The position numbers and the translations under genes were made by a program. Source: Paramacrobiotus metropolitanus (lineage: Eukaryota > Tardigrada > Eutardigrada > Parachela > Macrobiotidae). From it: 64,000 nucleotides of DNA. Shown piece after piece: positions 34,301 to 42,392 of this stretch. A model generated the notes under the pieces. The model saw only the letters and a program-made list of their open reading frames with translations, was not told the origin of the DNA and did no database searches. Positions within the stretch are counted from its first letter, which is position 1, and each line of letters starts with the position of its first letter. The stretch spans positions 1,364,001 to 1,428,000 of the forward strand of contig NW_026570221.1 in assembly GCF_019649055.1 (NCBI RefSeq), read 5' to 3'.

Positions 34301-37300
34301 TTTTCTTGAAAGCGAATTTCTGATGGCAGATTTACGCTTTAAAGTCTATCGAATGATACATGGTCACCGCAGTTTGTATCAGTGCGTCGAGCTGACGGAC
34401 TCTACAAAGATTAAGGCTTACGCGATTACTAAATAGAGTGACTCTAATTAGTAATTAGTAATAGAGTGAAAACTGCTTGTTACCTTCGCGCTTCGCGCGA
34501 AATTTGTCTGCTTGTAGCGAAATGTATTGCCAAAATCCAAATGATTAAGACTGACGTGCAGTTGGTGCACTGTGCAGTGTGCACTCATGCCGTGCACCGA
34601 GTAACTTTCCTTGGCAAAACAAGGCCTCGTCCCGATTTCAAAGCGAATCTCGCTATGGTACGGTTGCTCAACCGCGCGAGGTGGCTGTATGCAGTGGCCA
34701 CGCCTTCATATACGCTACGCGAAGCCACCTCGCGGGGTGGAGTTGCTGTATCGCAACGAGATTCGCTTTGAATTCGGGACAAGGCCCAAGTTTCTTGATG
34801 AAATTTTCGGCTGGCAAAAAGTGTTACTGAGTATTACTGGTTTACTTAGAAAGTAAATTTTGAGGCGAACAGTAAACAGTAAATAAACAGTAAAGGTTTT
34901 GGCAGAAAAACAGTAACAGTAAAGTAAGACAAAAGTATGCGACACAGCGACAGTAAACAGTAAGAAAAGTCCCAAAACTGACAGTAAAGCAACACTGATA
35001 GAGTCTAGAGATACTGATTGTTAAACTGGGATAAAAAGGGCAGCAGTGGTGTTCGTGGTCAAACTGGAATTCAAAGTTGGTAAACTGTTGTCGGGTAATC
35101 TGCAGCTTAAAAAATCGCAGACTGACAAAAAATGGGATGGGAGAACAAGTTCTAAAATGACTTACAAAGTCTCTATGCACCAACTGCACGAATTTTAACT
35201 GATGGGTGACTGAACTTGAAATAAAGAAATAAGTCGAAAGCTAATGAGAAAATTTGTCCGTTTTTGGGAAAAAATTTTACATTTCGGATCATAATTATGT
35301 TGTCACATATGCCGGCTACCGATCACTTCGGCCGCGCTCATTTCGGCCAGATTTTTTTGGCCGCCACTCACTTCGGCCGCCATTCACTTCGGATGCAATT
35401 CACTTCTGCCACAGTACATTTCGGCGGAAATAGGCTTTGCCAAAGCATTAATCTGCACCGTGTAATCGAAGTTCTCGTTATGGCAAAACTTTGATCAGTT
35501 TCTATTTCATTTTGCACGCAAAATCAGTTTGAGCTATTTTTGTAGTGTTAAGTACTGTAACCATCATGTCACCCTTTCAATGACACGAAGTCACGGTCAC
35601 GAGAGAGTACTGAGAACCTAACCGTATCACACAGAAGAAAACATGAAAAGTGAAAAACAATCTTCATACCAGAATCATCTTCACAAGAAAACCTAAAGAA
35701 AACATAAAAAACCATAACAAATCTAAGAAAACCTAAAAAAACTAAAAAACCTAAGAAACCTAATGTAAATAAGAAACCTACTTACTCTACCAAACCATAA
35801 CAAAAATTTAAAAAACCTAAAGAAAGAGACCTAGGGAAGCCAAAATACCTCAAAAACCTAAGAAACCATAACACATCTGAAAAAACCTAAGAAGACCAAA
35901 GAAAGGTAAAAAACGTAAAAAACCTAATAACCTAAGAAAACATAATAAATCTAAAAACCTTAAGAAAACATAAGAAACCGCATATATAAGAAAATTTAAG
36001 AAAACCTAGAAAACGTAGGCAACCTAAGAAACCTGTGATGGCCGAAACCTCCAGTTGCCGAATTGAGTGTTGGCCGAAGTGAGCCACGGCCGAAATGAAC
36101 GTTGGCCGAAGTGAGCCTGTGCGGTCGAAATGTAACGCGGCCGAAGAGATCGGACGCGACACCAAACGAACAAACTAAGAAATCTAAGAAAGCTAACAAA
36201 CCCCAGAAACCTCAGAAACCTAAGAAACCTCAGAAACCTAAGAAACCTAAGAAATCTAAGAAACCTAAAACCTAAGAAACCTAAGAAATTTAAGAAAATA
36301 TACGAAAACCTAAGAAAGTCTTAGAAAGACTAAGGAAACCTAAGAATAAAACCTAAGAAAGCTAAAAACAAGGCTAACAAATCTGAATACCTAGTGAGAA
36401 TTAAACGCGGTGAATTATTTTACGACGACTTGTCGCATCGCTCGAAAAGTCCCAAGATGAATTGTCCGCGACCCGACATCTTAAGTCGAAATGTCACAAA
36501 AGTAAAATGACGGGAATGCGAAAACAAGCTGCCGTTTGAGTGCAAATTTCAATATACGCCCAGTTGCAGCGTTAATTCAATATACGCCCAGCTTTTTCAA
36601 AGCAGCTTCAATTTTGTAGAAGCAGGCAATTCTACTTAAAAAAACCCTGTGCGTATGAGAAAATCCAAAGTTGAAGGTGAAGTTGTAAATTCAAACGGCG
36701 ATATTCGTAATTGCAAGACGGTAGTAGGTGAGCAATAACACAAACACAATCTGAATTTCGGACATGTTCGGCAACAACCCCCAGCGTCCCCCCACACCCC
36801 AAAACGATGTTGCCAAAATTTTAAGTTTTTGGCAGCATCACAAGCTGCTTGCCAGAGCCATGCTGCCGAGCAAGACATGATTCCAAACGGGACGAAAAAG
36901 GCTAGCCAATCACAATCGTTCAGTGACGTCATGAATTTTTAATTTCCGCCGGCAGCATCAAAAACATTTATCGCCAGCAGCACGCCCTGAGTTTTCGCAT
37001 TCGCATCAATGTATCAAAGCATGCTGTCCCAAACCGAATTGTCCCAGCGTCTGAATGCCGGGCGGCGAAAGGTCTTCGCAGCGAAAAGTCGGGCGTCGAG
37101 TTTGAGTGCGGCGAAATGTCACACTCCCAGCTGTCCGGGTGCGCACTGCGCACATTCTCGAGCTCATAAAAGCTATAACTCAAAAAATAACATTAGTTTA
37201 TGGGTCAAATTACATATTATTGTAATTAACGAGAAATCGAGATTCAGGATCTCATAACCTAGCGCCATTGACTCGTTAACTGGAACTTATTCTTAGTTTA

Positions 37301-39089
37301 GTTTAGTTTAGTTCAATCACTGAGCAGATAAGCCTTTAAATCACTTGCAACTTTCGTCAACTTCATACATTAACCGATTAACGCAACATAGAACAGGAAA
37401 ATTTCTATTTGGAGAACAAACAGATAAGTTTTAAGTGAGCCACAGCCGAACAAATCGTTTCCGCTTCGCTTTTTTTAAACAAATATTCTACTTTTCAGCT
37501 GTCAAACCTCATTGATAGGGTAGTTTCTCCAGTTTTCGGCTTCGCTGCTTGTCAGTACTTCTAATCATTCTTTCCGCCGAAATCGTACCTGCTACAGATG
37601 TTCTCAAATGGTACAGTTAAGGTAAAGGTATCCACATTTACAGATAAGTATATCAACATATAATTATACATAATTGAATACCCAGACTGCTTACTGCCGT
37701 TTTGGACTGCAGTGGCAGGCCGCTCATGGACCGCCTTCACTAATGTCTTGCTTAAGGTTCATCACGAAGGATGTGTGATTGGGCAGCTTCGGGAAACCGA
37801 CTCACACCCTTTTGCCTCACAATCGTTTGCATGAAAAACGTGAGCCTTGCAGCATGCAGTTTTGTTCTACAACTCACAACATTAACTTCAAACGTGCATC
37901 AAGCCGAAGTGTGTGGGGGGACTTCAGTCACTTTACCCGTACTGTATCACGGTAATGGTCATTTGTGTCGCCTTGTGTCGCATCATCAGCTTCTCGTGCA
38001 CTCTCAAGAAGCTGCTGACCATTTCAAAAAAATGTACAACTCTCAAATTTGGTAACAAACCAGAAAGGTTAACATGCAATAAAAATAAGTACGGTACTGT
38101 TCATATACAGATACGTGCGTAAAGAAGAATGCAGACAGACCAGCGTCTGTAACACTCAACTTCAAGCAGAGAATCAGCACTGCTTTAACGCGTGGTAATG
38201 CTGCTTATGTACAGGAAATGTTCTGTATTGGTAAGAGGTTCGATGATGTGTGATTGTGTATTATGTGCTGAAATGATGTAACGCGTAATTTTGGGTTTAT
38301 CCAATGTTCACGTGAATAATTCAATAAAGCTCCTATCGTGCTTTTAAATGTACGCCTTGTGGAAACATTAAACATAAAAATGCCCGACCGAATTTCTTTA
38401 CATTTTTCAGGGTATGTTCGTTGTGGGACACGCTGGCAAACGCCAAGGGATTCTCATCCATAATAATAATTGACTTCAATCACATCTGCACTGAAAGGAT
38501 GATTCGCTGGGACACAAAAGGATACTGCACTGGCTTTGTACTGAATCAGAACATCAAAGGTCATACGAAAGTTCTTGTGCTGCTCAATATGATAGAAGAA
38601 CACGAAATGTCCGCGATGGAAAACGTAATTTCCAGTTTCCTGATCGTGAAACGCAAACGTTTATCAACTATCGTTGTGAAGAATTATTACCGAAAAGTTT
38701 GTTTGCCGTTTTCTGCTGGGTTGCAATCTACCCCAATAACTATGTGGCTGGCAAGACGCTGCAGAATATTGATACTGTTGAACTTCAGTGTTACGATCCC
38801 CAACAGCACCCGACCATATTATTTTTATAAAATGCCAGGCTACCGCCAAGCGGACGATAGCGTGCGCCTTTTGATCACCATTCCTTTCATAAAAATTGAT
38901 GGTGTGCACGATGATATTAAGAACATCGTACGTCGGTTTAAAGCCGCGTTAAACGAACACTGTCCGATCTTGGATGATGTGATCGCAGATAAGTTAAAAC
39001 AACTGTATGCCAACTGGATTCGAACAGTTCCGCAAACCCCGCCGAATGACGTATGCTGGGGAGGATTTAAATCTTATCTCGCACTGTAA
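22349..39089 (+). CDS. Tudor-like/F-box protein gene, three exons, two transposon-filled introns
   Basis: The exons are 22,349-23,174, 29,708-29,804 and 38,411-39,089. Donors are GTAAGC and GTAAGA; acceptors are TTTACAG and TTTTTCAG. Exon lengths (826, 97 and 679 nt) sum to 1,602 with no internal stop, giving 533 aa. Residues about 20-70 contain GYLQDIQGEDVFIDFD ... SWIHTRFVW, a Tudor/SH3-like barrel pattern. Residues about 286-325 match an F-box and cross the second junction, with exon 2 ending ...LLDVHSLARARR and exon 3 beginning VCSLWDTLA. The C-terminal ~200 residues are LRR-like (for example HTKVLVLLN and RCRILILLN). F-box proteins select substrates for SCF ubiquitin ligases; the substrate is unknown. 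The ATG at 22,349 is chosen as the first in the open exon, though an upstream exon cannot be excluded because the ATG follows ATTCAG. Reading exon 1 without splicing gives a 319-aa ORF ending at 23,308, which I consider a retained-intron reading. The combination recalls tardigrade-specific F-box families (memory, not a search). Confidence 0.75.
24106..24305. repeat. TTTCTTAGG minisatellite
   Basis: About 20 degenerate units of TTTCTTAGG are present. The same repeat forms the arms of the foldback family at 1.8, 30.1 and 35.3 kb. Here only one orientation and no clear CACTTCGGCC ends are visible, so this may be a decayed single arm. Confidence 0.75.
25373..25702. mobile_element. Palindromic repeat with AGACCGGAGCG ends
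   Basis: The left arm 25,373-25,463 begins GTAGACCGGAGCG and contains CAGCTTTTCGCTCGTGCGA. The right arm, about 25,620-25,702, is its inverse with scattered changes. The interior holds GTCCGTTACGAAAGG-type units that are also found inside the hAT-type element near 14,785-14,825. Confidence 0.65.
26119..26262. repeat. Third copy of the 280-bp TIR of the 32.4-34.4-kb element (partial)
   Basis: The blocks CCTATGGGAAAAGCTAAGAA, CCACCACTGCAAAACCGACC and CATCCCACCAC match both arms of the element at 32,433-34,416. This is a truncated solo arm inside intron 1. Confidence 0.6.
26798..27250. mobile_element. Imperfect foldback element (GCGCGCAACATCCGG family), copy 1
   Basis: The arms of about 200 bp (26,798-26,995 and about 27,050-27,250) are inverted copies. 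Shared blocks are CGCGCAACATCCGG, GTGTACCAAAAGTCTC, TTTTGCATGTAAA and CATGAAGAT-GTTTTTACAC. An AT-rich core lies between them. The CCGGATGTTGCGCGC end is shared with the foldback at 31,871-32,290. Confidence 0.75.
28810..29700. other. Intron 1 tail without recognised repeat or gene
   Basis: AT-rich intron sequence. Nothing beyond short chance open frames is visible before the polypyrimidine tract and the acceptor at 29,707. Confidence 0.4.
29708..29804 (+). CDS. Exon 2 (F-box core) of the Tudor-like/F-box gene
   Basis: This 97-nt exon follows CTTTTCTTTACAG and is followed by GTAAGACC. With the one base carried over from exon 1 it encodes LTLDVTAELLALLDVHSLA, the first half of the F-box helix bundle, and leaves two bases that complete an Arg codon with exon 3. 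The exon is too short to be found by length alone. Confidence 0.75.
30085..30385. mobile_element. Short, diverged foldback relative with TTTCTTAGG core
   Basis: A left end with GTCGACCGTCACTTCGTCGA and a right end with GTCGACAATG ... CGGCCGAAGAAGTG ... CGAAGAAATGTCGG flank a TTTCTTAGG minisatellite (30,164-30,302). The layout equals half of the 1.8-kb and 35.3-kb foldbacks, but the flanking motifs are variants. Confidence 0.55.
30794..30865 (-). tRNA. tRNA-like sequence, possibly tRNA-Arg(UCU) or a tRNA-derived pseudogene
   Basis: The 72-nt minus-strand sequence has a perfect 6-bp acceptor stem (GCGCCG/CGGCGC), an A-box TGGTGCAGTGG and a B-box GGTTCGATTCC. A TTTTT Pol III terminator (30,789-30,793) follows directly. 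The anticodon arm is irregular: CTACG pairs with CGTAG around a 12-nt interval, or a bulged stem presents GATCTAA with TCT in the anticodon position. Position 33 would then be A rather than U, and the D-stem pairs poorly. This favours a decayed tRNA or a SINE head over a working tRNA. Confidence 0.5.
31008..31667 (+). pseudogene. C-terminal fragment of a metazoan RT polyprotein, copy 2
   Basis: The blocks are the same as in copy 1: IWLNALPCAHIGNLLDDDE, CVKCHKPVDGYRHLGRSC, ERRPDGCTTFAWKRG, TCVDTVAPSH, VPIAFETMG and QRGYAASVLGAMH, ending in TGA at 31,665-31,667. Frameshifts lie near 31,195 and 31,615. The predicted catalytic Asp of the WDxTC motif is Gly here (WGVTC), while copy 1 keeps Asp. 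The fragment starts abruptly at about 31,008, consistent with a 5'-truncated insertion. It lies inside intron 2 of the F-box gene. Confidence 0.65.
31636..31675. repeat. Perfect 15-bp stem, 10-nt loop hairpin across the RT stop codon
   Basis: The arms ATGCGGCGTCAGTGC (31,636-31,650) and GCACTGACGCCGCAT (31,661-31,675) are exact reverse complements. The first arm encodes the last residues of the RT fragment and the second spans its stop codon. Confidence 0.85.
31697..31806. repeat. ~50-bp-arm palindrome
   Basis: The left arm (TATTAGAACAGACACTCAAA ...) is inverted on the right (... TTTGAGTTTCTGTTCTAATA) with few mismatches and a spacer of a few bases. It follows directly on the RT fragment and may mark a separate miniature insertion. 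Confidence 0.8.
31871..32290. mobile_element. Imperfect foldback element (GCGCGCAACATCCGG family), copy 2
   Basis: The left half contains GTGCGCAACGGTTGCCGG and CCAGAAGTCTGGCTATTACC. The right half contains GGTAATAGCCAGACTCTGG and CAACCGGATGTTGCGCGCGC. The centre (about 32,090-32,120) is AT-rich. The ends match the foldback at 26.8-27.25 kb. Confidence 0.7.
32433..34416. mobile_element. 2.0-kb non-autonomous element with ~280-bp TIRs
   Basis: Arms 32,433-32,712 and 34,141-34,416 are diverged inverted copies. Shared blocks include CCTTAATCTTTGT, AACTTTCAAAA, CATACAAAGTCT, AACCGACCA, GCTGGATGGAACT and GTTCCAT. The interior has a 76-aa plus-strand ORF (33,436-33,666) with no recognisable domain. 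Long degenerate TIRs and the lack of transposase indicate an old non-autonomous copy. A truncated third arm lies at 26,119-26,262. Confidence 0.75.
34616..34789. repeat. Foldback with ~70-bp arms
   Basis: The left arm contains CAAAGCGAATCTCG and CCGCGCGAGGTGGCT; the right arm contains AGCCACCTCGCGGGG and CGAGATTCGCTTTG. Both outer ends read AACAAGGCC.../...GACAAGGCC-type sequence in inverted sense. No gene is present. Confidence 0.75.
34866..34990. repeat. ACAGTAA short-motif cluster
   Basis: About nine copies of ACAGTAA or AACAGTAAA lie within 125 bp at irregular spacing, in one orientation. It is either a decayed microsatellite-like array or a protein-binding cluster. Confidence 0.6.
35321..36151. 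mobile_element. Foldback element, copy 2 (GATCACTTCGG ends, CCTAAGAAA arm)
   Basis: The element starts GATCACTTCGGCCGCG and ends CGCGGCCGAAGAGATC. Arrays of CATTTCGGCC / CACTTCGGCC at the left and GGCCGAAATG / GGCCGAAGTG at the right flank a CCTAAGAAA minisatellite (about 35,690-36,020). It has the same architecture as the copy at 1,781-2,543 but a longer single-orientation core. Confidence 0.75.
36165..36395. repeat. CCTAAGAAA minisatellite outside the foldback
   Basis: About 20 degenerate CCTAAGAAA units lie directly beside foldback copy 2, with only about 20 bp between. This suggests a tandem or partly deleted second element arm. Confidence 0.75.
36420..37150. repeat. Two clusters of CGAAATGTC / CGAAAAGTC / AATTGTCC motifs
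   Basis: Clusters at about 36,425-36,525 and 37,020-37,140 each list the same short motifs (GAATTGTCC, GCGAAAAGTC, CGAAATGTCAC) in variable spacing. The pair may be the two motif-rich ends of another element about 0.7 kb long. There is also a local 18-bp duplication (TTCAATATACGCCCAG) at 36,549 and 36,577. Confidence 0.5.
37150..38400. other. End of intron 2; no gene recognised
   Basis: A plus-strand open stretch at 37,771-38,055 has no recognisable domain and no supporting splice context, so I do not call it. The remainder is AT-rich intron leading to the TTTTTCAG acceptor at 38,410. Confidence 0.4.
38411..39089 (+). CDS. Exon 3 (end of F-box and C-terminal LRR-like part)
   Basis: After the acceptor CATTTTTCAG the exon opens with GGTATGTTCG. 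In the phase set by exon 2 it reads R-VCSLWDTLANAKG and stays open to the TAA ending at 39,089. VCxLW is the conserved second half of an F-box. An overlapping frame has several sensible-looking but shorter stretches; the phase argument decides against it. Confidence 0.75.
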
Positions 39090-39329
39090 GTCGCTTAATT
39101 CGACGATTAAAAGTCTAGGATAGTAAAATTGAATAGCAATTCTATCGAGGTGATTCTTTGGCGACCGAACTTTTCCGTCTCTCATTACAACCGCAACTAC
39201 GCAACCTGCTTATTATAAAAGACGGTCGATTAACCAGAGCGCAATAAGTCATACTTTGTGCGGCCTTATACTAGGTCCATACTTCCCTCGTAATTTGGAG
39301 TACAACAGATAGAGCGGGGGGAAAAGGTG

Positions 39330-39408
39330 GCAGTGACACCTGCCACTGGCAGGTGTCACTGCAGGGGATAAAAGGTGGCAGGTGCCACTGCCACCTTTTA
39401 TCCCCTGC
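39330..39408. repeat. Two back-to-back perfect cruciforms
   Basis: Arms 39,330-39,345 and 39,347-39,362 (GCAGTGACACCTGCCA and its inverse) have a 1-nt spacer. Arms 39,361-39,381 and 39,388-39,408 (GCAGGGGATAAAAGGTGGCA... and its inverse) have a 6-nt spacer. The two units overlap by 2 bp and share GGTGGCAG. Confidence 0.9.
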
Positions 39409-40009
39409 CGTACAATAGAAGTCTATGTAACAACAGTCGGAGAAAAACTATGGACGAAAATCAGTTTTGTTTATAGCATTTCCTGCTGTAGTTGTCAGAG
39501 ATGTTTCAATCTAGACAGTTTTTTTTTAATCAGTGTTGCAGGAGGGAGTGATTTTTTCCGTTCTTACATTTGAAGCTCCATGGGTACATTTTATAAATTA
39601 AAAACAATGCCGTTAATGCTGCTTGTTATTAAAAAAAAGCAGTATATCTCCACCAGTGCTTCTGTTACAAGATCCTAATTTACGTTATTTGAGCGACGGT
39701 TGTTGGCGACAAAAATTAACAAGTGTGGTTGGATATGGTAAGAATCGCAGTTATAATTAATGAAGGTGGAATGCTCTATTACGGTTTACGAGTGCTGAAG
39801 GACAAGAGATTTCGGGAATTTGCATACTTTCGTTAGTTAGTTTCTAACGGAAGGTAGAGCCGCAGGCACGTACGCCGAGATGAGGCGTGATGAGATGAGC
39901 GCTTAGCAGCCTGTGCTGCACTTCGATTTAACGAGAAAGAAACGGGATTGTAAAATGCCTATTTAATTTTGGTAATTTGCCTTTGCGCTGTAGATATAAA
40001 GCGGCAGGA

Positions 40010-40065
40010 AACCGATTGAAAATCACAAAGTTTTTGATCAAAAACCTTGCGATTTTCAATCGGTT
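40010..40065. repeat. 56-bp near-perfect palindrome
   Basis: AACCGATTGAAAATC and its inverse GATTTTCAATCGGTT enclose a second palindrome, GTTTTTGATCAAAAAC. Confidence 0.85.
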
Positions 40066-40460
40066 ATCATGATAACCTGATTGTTAAACGGGGCAAAGGT
40101 GACAGTAGGTTTGACTGTTAAGTCCCAATCAGTTTTTCCTATAGGCTGCAGGTTAATTTCAATTCTCATGGTAACGAATGCCCTGAAGTCGGGGCGACTC
40201 GACGAGATAGGGAAATGGTCAACGAAATGGCAGAAAATAATATTTCAAATCCGTTACTGAGCGGATAAAATTACTAAGTGAATTTTCGCTACTAAGTGGA
40301 TAAAAAGTATTTTTAAATTTATTCCTTCGCTTTGGTCAGGCAGTGCCTGCCAGAAGCGAGTGCACTTTCCTAGTTGTACAATTCGCTCTTAAAAGTACTA
40401 CTCGTACTTAGATCTGTATAACTCGATCAATCTGTCTGTGTAGATCTGTATAAGTCGTAC

Positions 40461-40728
40461 TAGAGCTGGCGAACCGTACTGAATTTCAAGACGGTTACGT
40501 ACGGTTTCAGCTTATGCCTCTACGCTTACGGTAGAAATAACCGGATTGACCATACCGTATACCGTATACGGCAGTACCGTATACGGTTCGCCCATGCTAA
40601 AACCTGAATTTTGGCTTACGGTTACGTACGGTAAGTCATTTACCGTAGCTGTCTGCCGTTTCCTATACGGTTACGTACGGTTTTACCGTACCGTATACGG
40701 TAGTACCGGGTACGGTTTGCCACCTCTA
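40461..40728. mobile_element. hAT-type MITE packed with ACCGTA motifs, 8-bp target duplication
   Basis: The termini are TAGAGCTGGCGAACCGTAC and, inverted, TAGAGGTGGCAAACCGTAC. The perfect 8-bp duplication AGTCGTAC lies at 40,453-40,460 and 40,729-40,736. The 268-bp body contains about 20 ACCGTA/TACGGT units in both orientations, including GTATACGGT palindromes. No ORF belongs to it. The end sequence and the duplication length place it in the hAT superfamily. Confidence 0.93.
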
Positions 40729-40736
40729 AGTCGTAC

Positions 40737-41676
40737 GTTACGCATTTTTGCAATAAGTTATCCATCGCTTATCTAATCCGGGCAATTTGCGCGGGCCGGG
40801 CCAGGCGGCGGCGGCCTAGTGATGGAAAAACTAAACTAAACTAAATTTGGTTAAACTCCCCTTACATGTTGAAGCAGCGAAATAAAGAATTTGTTGAATA
40901 TGTTGATGCAAACTGATAAAATGTTGTCAGCCTTTACTGTCATAATGGTTGGTACGGTTACAACATCGTCGATAAATTTGCGTAGTTCACAGTTTCACGT
41001 AAATGATCGAAACAAATTCGGTACTGGTATTCTCTGCAGGTTCGACTGCAACGATACACCGGATAGCGTGTGGGTTAACTTTGACCCGAGCAACTTCGAT
41101 GAAAGGCTTTTTGGAAACGTGCCAAAAGCGATCATGGCACGAGATTATTTGGGATGGTCACCTTCTGGGCAAGCCCCTTGTTTACTGGACTGTCAATGAA
41201 ACAAGGAGCTGCTAGGCTTGTTTGATCGCGCTTTCTTGTTGCTGAAGTTTTGGCATGCATGTCAAGAACGTCATGGAGGCTAGAAAAACGTTAGTTGCGT
41301 CTTTGTCGAGCACTGTGAATTGTAACCAAGCCTCTCCTATTGTTATGCCTTATGCGATGAACTGTATTAGCTTTAGTAAGGTTTTTTTTTGTTAATTCAA
41401 TTCACCAACAGGTTTTACCTTTTAATTACATTAATTTGTTTTTTCGGGAAAAAATATAGAAATACTAAAGATACAGTTTTCTGTAGTAATAATAGATTAT
41501 CATAAATTATTCATGTGCAACTTGTACCGTATACAGCAGTAAAATCAATGTCCAGGTCGTGCACACGTGATTATGTTAAGTTAGGTTGCCTGATAAGTTT
41601 GAACTGGGTACGACGCGCCTAGTTCAGTAATTTCAGTGGACTACTATAAACCTGTTTGGACCACTATACTAACCAG
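40737..41676. other. AT-rich spacer before the LTR element
   Basis: A 102-aa plus-strand frame (40,891-41,199) starts with TTG and shows no recognisable domain. Nothing else is supported. Confidence 0.4.
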
Positions 41677-42377
41677 TGTGACAGCTGGCGAACAAAGGCT
41701 CACGATAGTGAGAGAAGGCTTTATTGTGATAGCAATAAAGTGAAGAACCAACATACAAAGGTTCGAGGTGCGAGCAGTATCGTGAAAGTATAGTGAATGA
41801 TAATGCTAGTGAACAAAAGTGAACGGCATATCGAGCCAAAGCATGGAAAAAGCCTAATGCGGCACTGGGCAGATCCAACACGAGCGAATCGAACGCTGAT
41901 AGGCCGAGATGTAGAAGTGGGGCGTGGCTCCGCCTACATCGAGGCCGATGATTGGCCGAGACGTAAGGCTGGGCGGAAAGCTGCCTGAGTCGAGGCCGAT
42001 CTAGCGCTCGACAGCGAGTGCGACTCGGTGTGAGTCAGCACACCGGAAGCGGGACTGTCGCTGGCTGCCATACTCGTAGGCTGCCATAGCGACTGGCCCA
42101 ACATGCTTCTGGGCGGGAGTCCGAGCCCCTGCGAAGGACCGGCCTCATACCGCTCCAGTGCCCGCTCCGCACACGACCCTATTGGGGTCGGTGGCTGCGC
42201 CTCGGAGGTATCCTATGGTGGGGGTGTCTCGTGCCGCATTCTCCTCCGGACCCGTGGTGGCGATACAACTCACGGCCGAAATCCGAAGGTCGGTCGGTGG
42301 TATTGTTGGACCGGTGTAGGCATCTGTTGGTGGGGTCCGTAACGGCGAAAAAGTAAAAAAGATAAGGTATTATTCCA
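41677..42377 (-). mobile_element. 3' LTR of the giant Ty3/Gypsy-type element
   Basis: In sense (minus) orientation the ~700-bp segment begins TGGAATAATACC directly after a polypurine tract and ends GTCACA, the usual TG...CA termini. An AATAAA poly(A) signal (41,725-41,720) lies about 43 nt before the end. CCAAT (sense) and GC-box-like sequences occur near 41,925-41,960. A dispersed hairpin (42,174-42,190) lies inside. The outer boundary could be two bases further in (41,679). The other LTR is outside the window, so neither LTR identity nor the target duplication (flank ACCAG) can be tested. Confidence 0.75.
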
Positions 42378-42392
42378 TCTGTCTCTCTCTCT
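42378..42392 (-). other. Polypurine tract
   Basis: The sense sequence AGAGAGAGAGACAGA immediately precedes the LTR. It is the expected primer site for plus-strand synthesis in LTR retrotransposons. Confidence 0.8.

Noticed and set aside
37771-38055. Additional exon of the F-box gene in intron 2
   Set aside because: Including it would break the phase between exons 2 and 3 and the F-box reads correctly without it.
38421-39089. Independent 222-aa gene similar to the 22.3-kb gene
   Set aside because: The acceptor at 38,410 and the phase match make it exon 3 of the same gene; the apparent start Met is simply missing from the F-box VCSLW context.
40891-41199. Plus-strand ORF of 102 aa
   Set aside because: It begins with TTG, has no recognisable domain and no splice context; an overlapping frame of similar length exists.
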